DNA of 64,000 bases from Gammaproteobacteria bacterium BRH_c0 (lineage in GTDB: Bacteria > Pseudomonadota > Gammaproteobacteria > Pseudomonadales > Porticoccaceae), in assembly GCA_000961645.1 (NCBI GenBank), contig LADM01000050.1, positions 1 through 64,000 on the forward strand. Reading direction: 5' to 3'. Positions 8,263-17,388 of this stretch are shown one piece after another; the stretch's first letter is position 1, and each line of letters opens with the position of its first letter. The position numbers were made by a program, and so were the translations under genes. The notes under the pieces are model-generated. The model did not search any database, was not told the DNA's origin, and saw nothing but the letters and a program-made list of their open reading frames with translations.

Positions 8263-10254
8263 ATGTCACTGATCCCGCAGCGCTTTATAGACGACCTGCT
8301 CGACAAGGTGGACATTGTCGATGTGGTGGGGTCGCGCATCAGCCTGCGCAAATCCGGCAAGAACTACTCGGCCCGCTGCCCGTTCCACGACGAAAAAACG
8401 CCCTCCTTCACCGTGAGTCCCGACAAGCAGTTTTACTACTGCTTTGGCTGCGGCGCAGGTGGCAACGCCATCGGCTTTGTCATGGATTACGACCGCACGG
8501 AATTCCCCCAGGCGGTAGAACAGCTGGCCCGGCACTGCGGCCTGGAAGTGCCCCGCGAAACCACTCGCAGCGACCCGGCGGACGGTCGCCGCAAGCAACT
8601 TTATTCCGTGCTGGCAGAGGCCGAAAAGTATTACCGCACCCAGCTGCGCGCCCACCCGGAATCAAAACTGGCCGTTGATTACCTCAAGACCCGCGGCCTG
8701 ACCGGCGCCATTGCTGGCACGTTTGGTATCGGCTTTGCTCCCCCGGGCTGGGACAATCTGATCACCCATTTGGGCCACGACGACAGTCGCGTCGGCTTGC
8801 TGCTGGAAGCGGGCCTGGTGATCCGCAAGGATGACGGCGGCAACCGGGTATACGACCGTTTTCGCCAGCGCATCATGTTTCCCATCCGCGACACCCGGGG
8901 CCGCACCATCGGCTTTGGGGGCCGGGTCCTCGGGGACGACAAACCCAAATACCTGAATTCCCCGGAAACCCCGGTATTCCACAAGGGCAGCGAACTTTAC
9001 GGCCTTTACGAGGCCCACACCCAGCTGCGGGAAATCCCCAATCTGGTCGTGGTGGAAGGCTATATGGATGTGGTGGCTCTGGCCCAGCACGGCATCCACA
9101 ATGCCGTTGCCACCCTCGGCACTGCCGCCACCGATGAACACCTCGCCAAGCTGTTCCGCTACACCTCTGAAGTCATCTTCTGCTTTGACGGCGACAACGC
9201 CGGTCGCAAGGCGGCGCGCCGCGCTCTGGAAACCTGCCTGCCCGCCATGACCGATGGTCGCAGTGCGCGCTTCCTGTTTTTGCCGGAAGGGGAAGATCCG
9301 GACACCCTGGTGCGCAAACTCGGCAGCGAAGGTTTCAGCAAACTGCTGACCAGCGCCCAACCCCTCTCGGAATTCCTCTTCACTGCCCTGCAGGAAGGGC
9401 TGAATCTCGACAGCGTCGATGGCAAGGCGCGGCTGAGCAAACTCTGCGCCCCCCTGATCAACCGTATTCCCGATGGGGTCTACCGCCAGCTGATGCTCAA
9501 GCAACTGGCCCAGCGCACCGATATGGACGTGGAAACCCTCAGCGCCATTATCAGCATCCCCCCAGCGGCAACTGATGTTGCATCCGCAACGATTGATAGC
9601 GGCGATGATGATTCCGCCCAGCCGCCACCGGATGATTACGAAGACTATGCAGGGCGTTACGATTCCGGCACTGATTCCTACCCGGATTACAGCACTTCGG
9701 CATTAGCCCCTCACCGCGATCCGGCTGTTATCAACGCCAAGCGCCTCAAGCTCTCCGCTGTCCAGCGCCTGATTCTGTTGCTGCTGCACAGCCCCGCCCT
9801 GTGCCATGAGCTGGCCATTCTCACCGATCTCGCCCATCTCGACGACCCGGATACCGAGCTGCTGATTAACCTTGCAGCCTTGTTGCAGGAAAATCCTGAC
9901 TATACTCTCAACCATGTGCTGGGTTACTGGCGCGGTATTCACGGTGCGGAACAGGGCGAACTGCTGGCCAGGATTGCGGCTTCAGACTTGGTGCGGGCAC
10001 CGGAACATACCGAGCGCGACGACCTGGCCGAGCTTGCTGATATCTGCCGCCACCTGCAAAAACGCATTCACCGGGAACGGCCTGCCCGCGCCCAGCTGGA
10101 CGCCCTGTTGGCCCAGGAGGCTCTCAGCACCGATGACCGCAAGCACCTGTTCGACCTGTGGCACAACCAGCTCACCGCCGACGACCGCACCGAGGAATTA
10201 AATATGAAGATAAAACAGGCACTTGCCAAAACCGCAAAACACCCCCGCAAATAG
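8263..10254 (+). CDS. dnaG: DNA primase DnaG
   Basis: Makes RNA primers for Okazaki fragments at the replication fork together with DnaB helicase. The N-terminal zinc domain has C39-x2-H42 and C60-x2-C63 (CHC2 type). The TOPRIM core shows VVVEGYMDVVAL and FCFDGDNAGRKAARRALE, whose Glu and Asp residues bind metal. A low-complexity acidic linker (~430-485) precedes the C-terminal DnaB-interacting helices. The 663-residue length is slightly above E. coli DnaG (581), explained mostly by the linker. The ATG at 8263 gives MSLIPQRFIDDLLDKVDIVDVV, the standard family start. Confidence 0.98.
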   Translation: MSLIPQRFIDDLLDKVDIVDVVGSRISLRKSGKNYSARCPFHDEKTPSFTVSPDKQFYYCFGCGAGGNAIGFVMDYDRTEFPQAVEQLARHCGLEVPRETTRSDPADGRRKQLYSVLAEAEKYYRTQLRAHPESKLAVDYLKTRGLTGAIAGTFGIGFAPPGWDNLITHLGHDDSRVGLLLEAGLVIRKDDGGNRVYDRFRQRIMFPIRDTRGRTIGFGGRVLGDDKPKYLNSPETPVFHKGSELYGLYEAHTQLREIPNLVVVEGYMDVVALAQHGIHNAVATLGTAATDEHLAKLFRYTSEVIFCFDGDNAGRKAARRALETCLPAMTDGRSARFLFLPEGEDPDTLVRKLGSEGFSKLLTSAQPLSEFLFTALQEGLNLDSVDGKARLSKLCAPLINRIPDGVYRQLMLKQLAQRTDMDVETLSAIISIPPAATDVASATIDSGDDDSAQPPPDDYEDYAGRYDSGTDSYPDYSTSALAPHRDPAVINAKRLKLSAVQRLILLLLHSPALCHELAILTDLAHLDDPDTELLINLAALLQENPDYTLNHVLGYWRGIHGAEQGELLARIAASDLVRAPEHTERDDLAELADICRHLQKRIHRERPARAQLDALLAQEALSTDDRKHLFDLWHNQLTADDRTEELNMKIKQALAKTAKHPRK

Positions 10255-10274
10255 TCAGCTACCCTTGCAATAGC

Positions 10275-10303
10275 AGGACAAGCCCCCACATATAGTCTAT
10301 AAT
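10275..10303 (+). promoter_or_regulatory. Predicted internal promoter for rpoD
   Basis: AGGACA (10275-10280, four of six consensus bases) and a perfect TATAAT (10298-10303) are 17 bp apart in the 90-bp gap between the dnaG stop and the rpoD start. Internal rpoD promoters are known for this block in other Gammaproteobacteria. Read by eye. Confidence 0.55.
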
Positions 10304-10344
10304 CGCGCGTTTGTTTTCAGCCCCTCACCAACAGCCGGATTAAT

Positions 10345-12153
10345 ATGAGCGAATCTCCCCAGCAGCAATCCCGTCTCAAGGAACTCATCGCCAAAGGCCG
10401 TGAGCAAGGTTACCTGACCTATGCAGAGGTGAACGATCACCTGCCCGAGGATATTTCCGATCCCGATCAGGTGGAAGACATCATCCAGATGATCAATGAC
10501 ATGGGCATCAGCGTTTTTGAAACTGCCCCTGACGCCGATACCCTGTTGATGACCAGCGGCGATACCGCCGCCGATGAAATCGCCGCCGCCGAAGCCGCAG
10601 CCGCACTGGCTGCTGTTGAGACCGAACAACACCGGACTACTGACCCGGTGCGCATGTATATGCGCGAGATGGGCTCTGTTGAACTGCTGACCCGTGAGGG
10701 CGAAATTGAAATCGCCAAGCGCATTGAGGAAGGCATCCGCGAGTTGATGTCGAGTCTGGCGGAATGGCCCAAGACGGTTGACTACATCATTTCCGAATAC
10801 GACCTCGTCGCCAGCGGTGAGCGCAAGCTGAGTGAAATTATCAGCGGCTACCTCAACCCCATGGAGCATGTGCCTTCCGCCCTGGAGCAAAGCGCCGCTG
10901 CCGCCGAGGAACCCGAGGTAGAAACCAATCAGGACGAAGACGGCCTCGACATCGACGAAGCCCGCGAGCGCTTTGAAGCCCTGCGCAAGCAGAACGACAA
11001 AACCAAACGCGCCCTGTCGCGGCATGGTCGCAACAGCGATGCCGCCAAGAAGAATCTCGAAGAATTGGGCGAGCTGTTCAAGTTCCTCAAACTGCCCCCG
11101 CGCCAGTTTGACCCGCTGATTGTTGAAGTGCGCGACGTACTTGAACAGATCCGCCGCGAAGAGCGCAACATCATGAGCTACTGCGTGCGTCGCGGCAAAA
11201 TGCCCCGCACCGATTTCATCAAAAGCTTCCCCGGCAATGAAACCAATGAGAAGTGGCTGGCCACCATCCTCAAGAAAAAACTGCCCTACAGCGACCGTCT
11301 GAAGGAAGCAGAGGAAGATATCCTGCGCAGTCAGCGCCGCCTTCAGCACATTGAGGAAACCTCAGGCATTTCCGTCGCGCAGATCAAGGACATCAACCGC
11401 CGCATGTCCATTGGCGAAGCGAAAGCCCGCCGCGCCAAGAAGGAAATGGTCGAGGCCAACCTGCGTCTGGTAATCTCCATCGCCAAGAAGTACACCAACC
11501 GCGGCCTGCAATTCCTCGACCTGATCCAGGAAGGCAACATCGGCCTGATGAAAGCGGTGGACAAGTTTGAATACCGCCGCGGTTACAAGTTCTCGACCTA
11601 TGCCACCTGGTGGATTCGCCAGGCCATTACCCGCTCCATCGCTGACCAGGCGCGCACCATCCGTATTCCCGTGCACATGATTGAGACCATCAACAAACTC
11701 AATCGCATCAGCCGCCAGATGCTTCAGGAGATGGGCCGCGAACCCACCCCGGAAGAGCTTGGCGAGCGCATGGAAATGCCGGAAGACAAGATTCGCAAGG
11801 TGCTCAAGATCGCCAAGGAGCCCATCTCCATGGAAACCCCCATCGGTGATGATGAAGACTCTCATCTGGGCGATTTTATCGAGGACGTCAATATCATGTC
11901 CCCGATTGAATCCGCCACCACCGAGAGCCTGACAGAAGCGACCCGCGAAGTCCTCAACGGTCTCACCGCCCGCGAAGCCAAGGTACTGCGCATGCGCTTC
12001 GGCATCGACATGAACACTGACCACACCCTTGAGGAAGTGGGCAAGCAGTTCGACGTTACCCGCGAGCGCATCCGCCAGATCGAAGCCAAGGCCCTGCGCA
12101 AACTGCGTCACCCCAGCCGCTCGGATCACCTGCGCAGTTTTATCGAAGACTGA
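10345..12153 (+). CDS. rpoD: RNA polymerase sigma factor RpoD (sigma-70)
   Basis: Housekeeping sigma factor directing RNA polymerase to -35/-10 promoters. Domain order is complete: region 1.1 ([29 protein letters not shown]), region 1.2 ([31 protein letters not shown]), an acidic non-conserved insert, region 2 ([61 protein letters not shown]), region 3, and region 4 with the helix-turn-helix [33 protein letters not shown]. Length 602 is typical. Last gene of the rpsU-dnaG-rpoD block; followed by a strong terminator and tRNA-Ile. Confidence 0.99.
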   Translation: MSESPQQQSRLKELIAKGREQGYLTYAEVNDHLPEDISDPDQVEDIIQMINDMGISVFETAPDADTLLMTSGDTAADEIAAAEAAAALAAVETEQHRTTDPVRMYMREMGSVELLTREGEIEIAKRIEEGIRELMSSLAEWPKTVDYIISEYDLVASGERKLSEIISGYLNPMEHVPSALEQSAAAAEEPEVETNQDEDGLDIDEARERFEALRKQNDKTKRALSRHGRNSDAAKKNLEELGELFKFLKLPPRQFDPLIVEVRDVLEQIRREERNIMSYCVRRGKMPRTDFIKSFPGNETNEKWLATILKKKLPYSDRLKEAEEDILRSQRRLQHIEETSGISVAQIKDINRRMSIGEAKARRAKKEMVEANLRLVISIAKKYTNRGLQFLDLIQEGNIGLMKAVDKFEYRRGYKFSTYATWWIRQAITRSIADQARTIRIPVHMIETINKLNRISRQMLQEMGREPTPEELGERMEMPEDKIRKVLKIAKEPISMETPIGDDEDSHLGDFIEDVNIMSPIESATTESLTEATREVLNGLTAREAKVLRMRFGIDMNTDHTLEEVGKQFDVTRERIRQIEAKALRKLRHPSRSDHLRSFIED

Positions 12154-12165
12154 TGTGGCCTGACA

Positions 12166-12198
12166 AGAGGCGGGCATCTATAATGCCCGCCTCTTTTT
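12166..12198 (+). terminator. Rho-independent terminator of rpoD
   Basis: Stem AAGAGGCGGGCAT (12166-12177 region) pairs with ATGCCCGCCTCTT (12183-12195), followed by T-rich sequence, 13 bp after the rpoD stop. The loop contains TATAAT (12179-12184), which could also serve as a -10 element for the tRNA 30 bp downstream. Confidence 0.9.
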
Positions 12199-12213
12199 AT
12201 ACAATTCAAACAA

Positions 12214-12290
12214 GGGCCCATAGCTCAGTTGGTCAGAGCAGGCGACTCATAATCGCTTGGTCGTAGGTTCAAGTCCTACTGGGCCCACCA
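12214..12290 (+). tRNA. ileX: tRNA-Ile2, anticodon CAU (lysidine-modified)
   Basis: The 77-nt gene folds as a full cloverleaf. Acceptor GGGCCCA (12214-12220) pairs with TGGGCCC (12280-12286), then A73 and an encoded CCA. The anticodon loop is CTCATAA, giving CAU. The body AGAGCAGGCGACTCATAATCG is identical in this stretch to E. coli ileX, which also lies just downstream of rpoD. So this should be the tRNA whose C34 is converted to lysidine by TilS to read AUA, not an elongator or initiator tRNA-Met. Confidence 0.95.
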
Positions 12291-12544
12291 TTTCCCTTTT
12301 TTCCTCAGCAAGCTCGCATCTCACCAAGTCAAGACAGGGTTTTTGTGTTGCAACATTCCAGAGTAACCGGCACACCCTGAGAGGTGCGAGCAGCCCGAAT
12401 TGACTGTCTGCGGATAAACACGGCCAGGATCACTGGTCCACTGCTGTGGCACAACGAAGCGCTGGCTTTTCTGCATAGTTGTTTGCTGTTCCGTCCCAAT
12501 TCTATGGGGCATCTGTTCGCTCCCTTTTAACAATGAGCTCTACT

Positions 12545-13270
12545 ATGACCGACCCTGTCCGCCTGTCCAAACGCTTGATCGAGATCACCGGCTGCTCGCG
12601 CCGCGAGGCAGATCTCTATATCGAGGGAGGCTGGGTGCAGGTAGATGGCGTGGTGGTCGAAGAACCGCAGTTCAAGGTGGAAGACCAGCAGGTCGAATTG
12701 CTTCCCGATGCTGTGTTGACACCTTTCGAGCCGGTCACGCTGCTCTTGAACCTGTCCCCTGGCGCCTTACCCCTTGGGAGTTTGCCAAGTCTCAGCGCTG
12801 AACAGCCCAACCTGACTAATCAATGGAGTGGTGACAATTCGTGGATTCGACCACTGAAAAGTCAATTCTCCCGCCACACTCCTTGTATCCCCCTGCAGGA
12901 AGGTGCGCATGGCTTGCACGTGCTGACCCAGGACTGGCGCGTCGAGCGCAGGCTCAAGGATGATCTGGCCAAACTGGAGCAGGAGTATGTTGTCGAGGTC
13001 ACTGGCACCCTGACTGCAGACCAACTGAAGCGCATGAATCGCGGCATCAGCATGAACAGACGGCCCCTGGCCCAGTGCAAGGTCAGCTGGCAGAATGAAA
13101 CCCGCCTGCGTTTCGCCGTAAAGAATCCTCTGCCCGGCCAGATCCTCTTTATGTGCAACCACTTCGATCTCGATGTCGTGGCGATGAAGCGCATTCGCAT
13201 TGGCGCTGTGCCCCTGTCCAAACTGCCGCCGGGGCAGTGGCGTTATCTTGCCGCCAAGGAACATTTTTAA
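12545..13270 (+). CDS. S4-domain RsuA/RluF-family pseudouridine-synthase-like protein, catalytic Asp apparently missing
   Basis: 241-residue protein with an N-terminal S4 RNA-binding domain (VRLSKRLIEITGCSRREADLYIEGGWVQVDG, about 5-40) and a C-terminal RsuA/RluB/E/F-type body (QEYVVEVTGTLTADQLKRMNRGI, RIRIGAVPLSKLPPGQWRYL). The family's catalytic GRLDxxxxGLLLLT motif reads PLQEGAHGLHVLTQD, without the Asp, and the usual HQVRRM-type segment reads LPGQILFMC. I therefore expect RNA binding without normal pseudouridine synthase activity. The frame opens at 12479, but MTDPVRLSKRL at 12545 is the family-like start; 12533 is an alternative. Confidence 0.8.
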   Translation: MTDPVRLSKRLIEITGCSRREADLYIEGGWVQVDGVVVEEPQFKVEDQQVELLPDAVLTPFEPVTLLLNLSPGALPLGSLPSLSAEQPNLTNQWSGDNSWIRPLKSQFSRHTPCIPLQEGAHGLHVLTQDWRVERRLKDDLAKLEQEYVVEVTGTLTADQLKRMNRGISMNRRPLAQCKVSWQNETRLRFAVKNPLPGQILFMCNHFDLDVVAMKRIRIGAVPLSKLPPGQWRYLAAKEHF

Positions 13271-13318
13271 CCTTTAACCGCGGGAATTTTATCGCCCGTA
13301 TAGTCCAGGACCCCTTTC

Positions 13319-13780
13319 ATGCTTAATAACGATGTACTGCGCAGTATTCGCTACATGCTCGACCTCAGTGAGCCGCAACTGGCAAAAATCATCCAGCTCG
13401 GTGGCATGCAAATCACTGCGCCGCAACTCGCCGCTCTGCTTAAAAAGGAAGAGGAAGACGGGTTTATCCCCTGCGACGATGAGCTGATGGCCCACGCCCT
13501 CGACGGCCTGGTGTTTTTCAGGCGCGGCAAGGATGACAGCCGTCCGGCCCAGCCCATCGAGTTGCCGGTCACCAACAATATGGTGCTGAAAAAACTGCGC
13601 GCCGCCTTTGAGCTGAAAGAGGATGATATGCACGCGATCATGAACAGCGTTGACTGCCCGGTCTCGAAGCCGGAAATGAGTGCGCTGTTCCGCAAGTCAG
13701 GGCACAGGAACTATCGCCCCTGCGGCGATCAGTTCCTGCGCAACTTCCTCAAGGGCCTGACGCTGCGGCTGCGCGGTTAG
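13319..13780 (+). CDS. DUF1456 family protein, YehS-like
   Basis: 153-residue protein with two copies of the DUF1456 unit. Each has an NNxVLxxLRxxxxL helix start (NNDVLRSIRYMLDLSEPQLAKII and NNMVLKKLRAAFELKEDDMHAIM) and ends CDDELMAHALDGLVFFRRG or CGDQFLRNFLKGL. It matches E. coli YehS in length and in the LRKxxxxGF/KxxDEGF pattern. No biochemical role is established for the family. A ribosome site (AGGA) lies before the ATG at 13319. Same strand as the upstream S4 protein, 48 bp away. Confidence 0.88.
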   Translation: MLNNDVLRSIRYMLDLSEPQLAKIIQLGGMQITAPQLAALLKKEEEDGFIPCDDELMAHALDGLVFFRRGKDDSRPAQPIELPVTNNMVLKKLRAAFELKEDDMHAIMNSVDCPVSKPEMSALFRKSGHRNYRPCGDQFLRNFLKGLTLRLRG

Positions 13781-13932
13781 TACGCAAATCTCAACCCCGA
13801 TACAAGGCCGTTTAAGCTGCGCTAACTCCGCACCAGAGACCACCGCTACCCGCCCAGGCCACAAACTGGAATTCCCCCCTGGTCGTGACTACGCTTAAGT
13901 CTCAACAGATACTCATAAGCAGGTAAGTGACG

Positions 13933-14421
13933 ATGCAAGCCCGATTGTCTGCGCTACTTTTTCTTCTCGCTGTCACCCTCTCAATGCCCGCTTTGTCGGC
14001 CGCATATATCAAGTTTGATGGAGTCGATGGTGAGTCCACAGACAGGGATCATAAAGGCTGGATAGAAGTGATGTCCGTTTCCCAGGCAAGGGCACCGCGC
14101 GACGCGGCTTCCGGCCTGCCCACAGGCAAGCGCCAGCACAAACCGCTAACGATCACCAAACCAATCGACAAGGCATCCCCGATACTGGCGAAATCCCTTG
14201 CCAACGGAAGCCCTTTGAGCAATGTGACAGTCAGTGTTGACGGTCACGTGACGGTCCTGAAAAGCGCCAAAGTGGTCTCCATCGACAGGGACAGCAGTGA
14301 CAATGAAATCATCACCCTGGCCCCTGTTGAGACTCCCGTTGAGAGCCCAGTCGAGAATGCCGTTGAGAGGAAAAAGGGCAATGTGGAAGCCACCTGGAAA
14401 GTGGAAGAAGGGACGAAGTAA
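13933..14421 (+). CDS. Hcp-like (type VI secretion tube family) protein with Sec signal peptide
   Basis: 162-residue protein. An N-terminal signal peptide (MQARLSALLFLLAVTLSMPALSA) is followed by the Hcp signature AYIKFDGVDGESTDRDHKGWIEVMSVS and, later, HKPLTITKPIDKASPILAKSLANG, both diagnostic of the T6SS Hcp family. The C-terminus is variable, with a short PVE-rich repeat (VETPVESPVENAVERK), and ends EATWKVEEGTK. True Hcp is exported by the T6SS itself and has no signal peptide. No other T6SS gene is in the window. A GTG at 13927 is possible, but the ATG at 13933 has AGG at proper spacing. Probably a periplasmic or secreted Hcp-fold protein of unknown role. Confidence 0.8.
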   Translation: MQARLSALLFLLAVTLSMPALSAAYIKFDGVDGESTDRDHKGWIEVMSVSQARAPRDAASGLPTGKRQHKPLTITKPIDKASPILAKSLANGSPLSNVTVSVDGHVTVLKSAKVVSIDRDSSDNEIITLAPVETPVESPVENAVERKKGNVEATWKVEEGTK

Positions 14422-14641
14422 CCCAGCACAGGCACATAACCCTTAATCAGGCTAACGGATGACGATTAAGCCTGTGTGATTAGCCCGGCTTCTGCGCCCG
14501 GATCAGGCCAGCCTGGGAAAGGGTGATCCACAATGTTGCATTAGTCGGGTCATCGACAAACTCGACCTTTTTTCCCCCAGGCATGACGTTTTGTGTCATG
14601 TCTTGCAAGGCAAATAATGGTCCAAGCAGGAGATTTCAGCC

Positions 14642-14944
14642 ATGCCTCTCTACGTTATGTTATCCAGACTCACCCCTGAAGGCGCCAGAACACTCCATGA
14701 AGACCCTACCCGCACGGGTCAGGTCAATACCGAAATCAGTAAATCCGGCTGCAAGGTGCTTGAGCAGTTTGCGACACTGGGGGAATACGATTTTGTATCC
14801 ATTGTCCAGGCGCCCGACAACAAGGCGATTGCCCATTTATCGGTTGACCTGGCGGCGCGGGGAACCGTGCAAATCACCACCCTCCCCGCCATCAGTATCG
14901 GCGAGCTGGTGGAAGGCCTGAGTGACGGCCACGATCTGGCATAG
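14642..14944 (+). CDS. GYD domain protein
   Basis: 100-residue single-domain protein of the GYD family (ferredoxin-like alpha-beta fold, function unknown). It opens MPLYVMLSRLTPEGARTL, has the eponymous motif as GEYDFVSIVQAPD (about 47-59), and ends with TVQITTLPAISIGELVEGL. A GGAG ribosome site precedes the start. It stands alone between the Hcp-like gene and the convergent LLM oxidoreductase gene. The 14422-14641 gap holds only a weak interrupted inverted repeat (CTTAATC ... GATTAAG). Confidence 0.85.
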   Translation: MPLYVMLSRLTPEGARTLHEDPTRTGQVNTEISKSGCKVLEQFATLGEYDFVSIVQAPDNKAIAHLSVDLAARGTVQITTLPAISIGELVEGLSDGHDLA

Positions 14945-15059
14945 GCTGGATGGAGCCTGGCAGCTTACAACCGGCGGATCAATTCAGCCCGGGCAAGCCA
15001 AGTGCCTTGATGCGCTGGGTCTTGATGAGCCCTGTCTTCATGAACTCTGTCATGAGGAG

Positions 15060-15959
15060 CTAAGCTCCGATGAACTGTCGCGCAAAAATCTCCAGTTCAC
15101 GGTGCAGCCGCTCGATATCCGGGAAAGAAGGAAAAATCGTGGCATGGGTAATACCCAGTGCCTTTAGTTCGCTGTCGCGCTGCTGTGCCTTGTCATAATC
15201 ACCGGCAAAGGTCTCCGGTAGCTGCGCGTCCATCTTCAGCAGATGCTCCCTGACACCTTCTGGCTGTTCAAACAGGGGCAGCTCGGCAAAGACAGGGAAA
15301 TTCTCCCGCGTCCGGCCTGCAGTCTGTAACTCCCGATCTAGGGTAACCAGGCCGCTTTTGAGGTCTTCAAACGAATTGGTGGGCATCCAGCCATCCCCCA
15401 GCCGTGCAGCCCGCGGCGCACTGACGCTGGCAATACCGCCGACAAACAGGGGCACCGTTCCATGGGTCGGCTTGGGGTGAAAGCTTGCATTGTCAAAGGA
15501 ATAGGTGGTGCCGGAGAAGCTGGCAGGATCTTCAGTCCAGAGCGTCCGCATCAGCTGAATATACTCTTCGACCGTCTTGCCCCTGGTGCGCGGATTGCCG
15601 CCGAGCCAGGTAATTTCCTGCTCCAGCCAGCCACCGGCCAAGCACAGTCCCAGCCGACCACCGGATATCACATCAATCGTCACCGCCTGTTTCGCAAGCT
15701 GGATGGGATTGTGCTGGGTAATAACCGTCGCGGCGGTAAAAAAATTCAGCGTCCGGGTGTGGGCTACCAGATGGCTCACCATGGTCAATGGTTCATACCA
15801 GGTGCGGGTCAGCATGCCCTCAAGGGCCACCGGAAAAATGGTGTGCTCCGGCAGGGAAACATAATCAAAGCCAAGCGCCTCAATACGTTTGGTGGTGTCG
15901 ATAATGGCTGCCACATCGGGAAATTGTCCGAGGGGATGCAGCTGTACGCCGTATTTCAT
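15060..15959 (-). CDS. LLM-class (luciferase-like) flavin-dependent oxidoreductase
   Basis: 299-residue TIM-barrel oxidoreductase of the bacterial-luciferase superfamily, close to the group annotated as F420-dependent (TIGR03619 type). Key blocks: GFDYVSLPEHTIFP (about 31-44), RTLNFFTAATVITQHNPIQLAKQAVTIDVISGGRLGLCLAGGWLEQE with the family's GRxxLGLGxGW pattern, and PLFVGGIASVSAPRAARLGDGWMP. Whether the cofactor is F420 or FMN cannot be told; no F420 synthesis gene is in view. Start ATG 15959 has GAGA upstream. Part of an assortment of oxidative-metabolism genes. Confidence 0.88.
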   Translation of the reverse strand: MKYGVQLHPLGQFPDVAAIIDTTKRIEALGFDYVSLPEHTIFPVALEGMLTRTWYEPLTMVSHLVAHTRTLNFFTAATVITQHNPIQLAKQAVTIDVISGGRLGLCLAGGWLEQEITWLGGNPRTRGKTVEEYIQLMRTLWTEDPASFSGTTYSFDNASFHPKPTHGTVPLFVGGIASVSAPRAARLGDGWMPTNSFEDLKSGLVTLDRELQTAGRTRENFPVFAELPLFEQPEGVREHLLKMDAQLPETFAGDYDKAQQRDSELKALGITHATIFPSFPDIERLHRELEIFARQFIGA

Positions 15960-16029
15960 AGTGATCTCTCGTCATGCAGTGCGAACCCGACTGTTTCGGG
16001 CACAATCATCGGGTGAAGTTTTTTTGCCC

Positions 16030-16662
16030 CTAAAAAGGTGGCGGACCGAGCGGTTGGCAAATCTCAAGAGTGCGAATAAACGCCGGACGACTGCGCAACC
16101 TGTCGAGGTATGATGGAATATTGCTGTAATCACCCAGCGCTGTGCCGGTCATCTGCACCAGGTTCAGCACCAGCGGCAGCATGATATCCGCCGCCGTGAA
16201 GTCGTTACCGGCAATATACTGTTTTTCAGCCAGTATCTGATCCATCCACTTCAGCATCTTGTCGGTAACGCCGATCATGGTCTGGTCGTAGGCCTGCTCC
16301 ATAAAGGTTCCGGGCCGGGGCTGCAGCCATTTTTCGTTCATCAGGCGGTTTGCCATGGTGCCTTCAGGAAAATGCAGCCACTCAAGGTAATAGGGAAACT
16401 CAGGCGAATCCACCGCTGGCGCCAGTCGACCCTGGCCGTACCTGGCGAGGATATACTCGATGATCGCGCCGGATTCGCAAATCGTGACATCGCCATCCTG
16501 AAAGGTGGGCGCCAGCGCCATCGGATGCACTTCTCTGATCAGCGCCCAGGAACCAATAACGTCCCCCGGCTTGAAGATCAGTTCATAGGGTAATCCCAAC
16601 TCTTCACACAACCACACTACACGCTCGGAACGCCGGCCTTCCATGTGATAAATTTTGATCAT
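16030..16662 (-). CDS. Glutathione S-transferase family protein
   Basis: 210-residue cytosolic-type GST. The N-terminal thioredoxin-like domain (MIKIYHMEGRRSERVVWLCEELGLPYEL) carries the glutathione-binding ICESGAIIEYILARYG. The helical C-terminal domain contains YIAGNDFTAADIMLPLVLNL, the conserved N-cap/hydrophobic staple region. It could conjugate or isomerise an electrophile; substrate unknown. A GTG at 16665 is in frame, but the ATG at 16662 has GGAG six bases upstream. It lies 70 bp upstream of the LLM oxidoreductase on the same strand, so the two may be co-transcribed. Confidence 0.9.
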   Translation of the reverse strand: MIKIYHMEGRRSERVVWLCEELGLPYELIFKPGDVIGSWALIREVHPMALAPTFQDGDVTICESGAIIEYILARYGQGRLAPAVDSPEFPYYLEWLHFPEGTMANRLMNEKWLQPRPGTFMEQAYDQTMIGVTDKMLKWMDQILAEKQYIAGNDFTAADIMLPLVLNLVQMTGTALGDYSNIPSYLDRLRSRPAFIRTLEICQPLGPPPF

Positions 16663-17091
16663 CACGTTCTCCTGTCATTATTGTTGGAATTGATGGATGT
16701 GAGGATTCTGCCACTCTGGCAGTGTAAAACAAGACTTAACGTGCCTGAATACGACTGTTGTTGCGAAATGGATATTGCCGTGGCATCCCCGTTGGCAACA
16801 AGCAAAGAAACAGTTCACCGCCAGCGGGCCTGCGGTATTCCACATCGATCATCCATCTTCGAGCTTCACCTGCCGCACTCCCAACCCATAATGACCTCGT
16901 GACTCAACAGAGCAGACCATAGTCATGCGTAGCCATTACGCCATTGTGATCGACATTTCAGGTAACGCCTGCCCGTATTTCCAGCCTGCACATGCGCTGA
17001 TAACCCTTGCTTTTTTGGCGCCAGGATTCACACTGCCCGCGCCCATCACCCCCGGATACCAGGAACCTTTACATTGCCCTCCCACGTTGCC
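16663..17091. other. Intergenic stretch between GST and YkgJ-type genes
   Basis: 429 bp with no gene I can support. It contains a short perfect hairpin CTGCCA-CTC-TGGCAG (16708-16722) and presumably the divergent promoters. A 56-codon frame (16925-17095) overlaps the downstream start as ATGA but shows no recognisable feature. Confidence 0.6.
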
Positions 17092-17388
17092 ATGAATATT
17101 GCTGTTAAAACCCTGCCCGATACTGAAATAACCTGCACCCACTGTGAAGCCTGCTGCTGCCGCCTGGAAGTGATGCTGATCACCGAGACAGGTGTGCCAG
17201 AGCGGTTTATCGAAACGGATCAGTGGGGTAGCAGAAGCATGGCACGCCTGGACGATGGCTGGTGTGCGGCGCTTAATCGCAGCACCCTGCTGTGTATGAT
17301 TTATGACAACCGCCCATTGATTTGCCGGGAATTCGAGATGGGCCAGGACGAGTGCATCACCGAGCGTGAGGCAAATCGCAATCCCTGA
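17092..17388 (+). CDS. YkgJ-family cysteine-cluster protein
   Basis: 98-residue protein of the YkgJ/UPF0153 family, thought to hold a zinc or iron ion. Cysteines are arranged as CTHCEACCC (about 14-22), WCAAL, LCMIYDNRPLICREFEMGQDEC, the last matching the family's C-x-IY-x-RP-x-x-CRxF signature. Function in the cell unknown. A TTG six codons upstream (17074) is in frame, but the ATG at 17092 (MNIAVKTLPDTEITC) looks better. Followed by 403 bp without a gene. Confidence 0.85.
   Translation: MNIAVKTLPDTEITCTHCEACCCRLEVMLITETGVPERFIETDQWGSRSMARLDDGWCAALNRSTLLCMIYDNRPLICREFEMGQDECITEREANRNP

Noticed and set aside
10297..11349. Minus-strand frame of 350 codons opposite rpoD
   Set aside because: Antisense shadow of a certain housekeeping gene.
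12214..12290. tRNA with anticodon CAT first read as tRNA-Met
   Set aside because: The body matches tRNA-Ile2 (ileX) closely and sits downstream of rpoD as in E. coli, so lysidine-modified Ile is the better call.
16925..17095. 56-codon frame overlapping the start of the YkgJ-type gene as ATGA
   Set aside because: No ribosome site, no recognisable feature, and overlap of ATGA alone is not enough; only noted in the intergenic entry.
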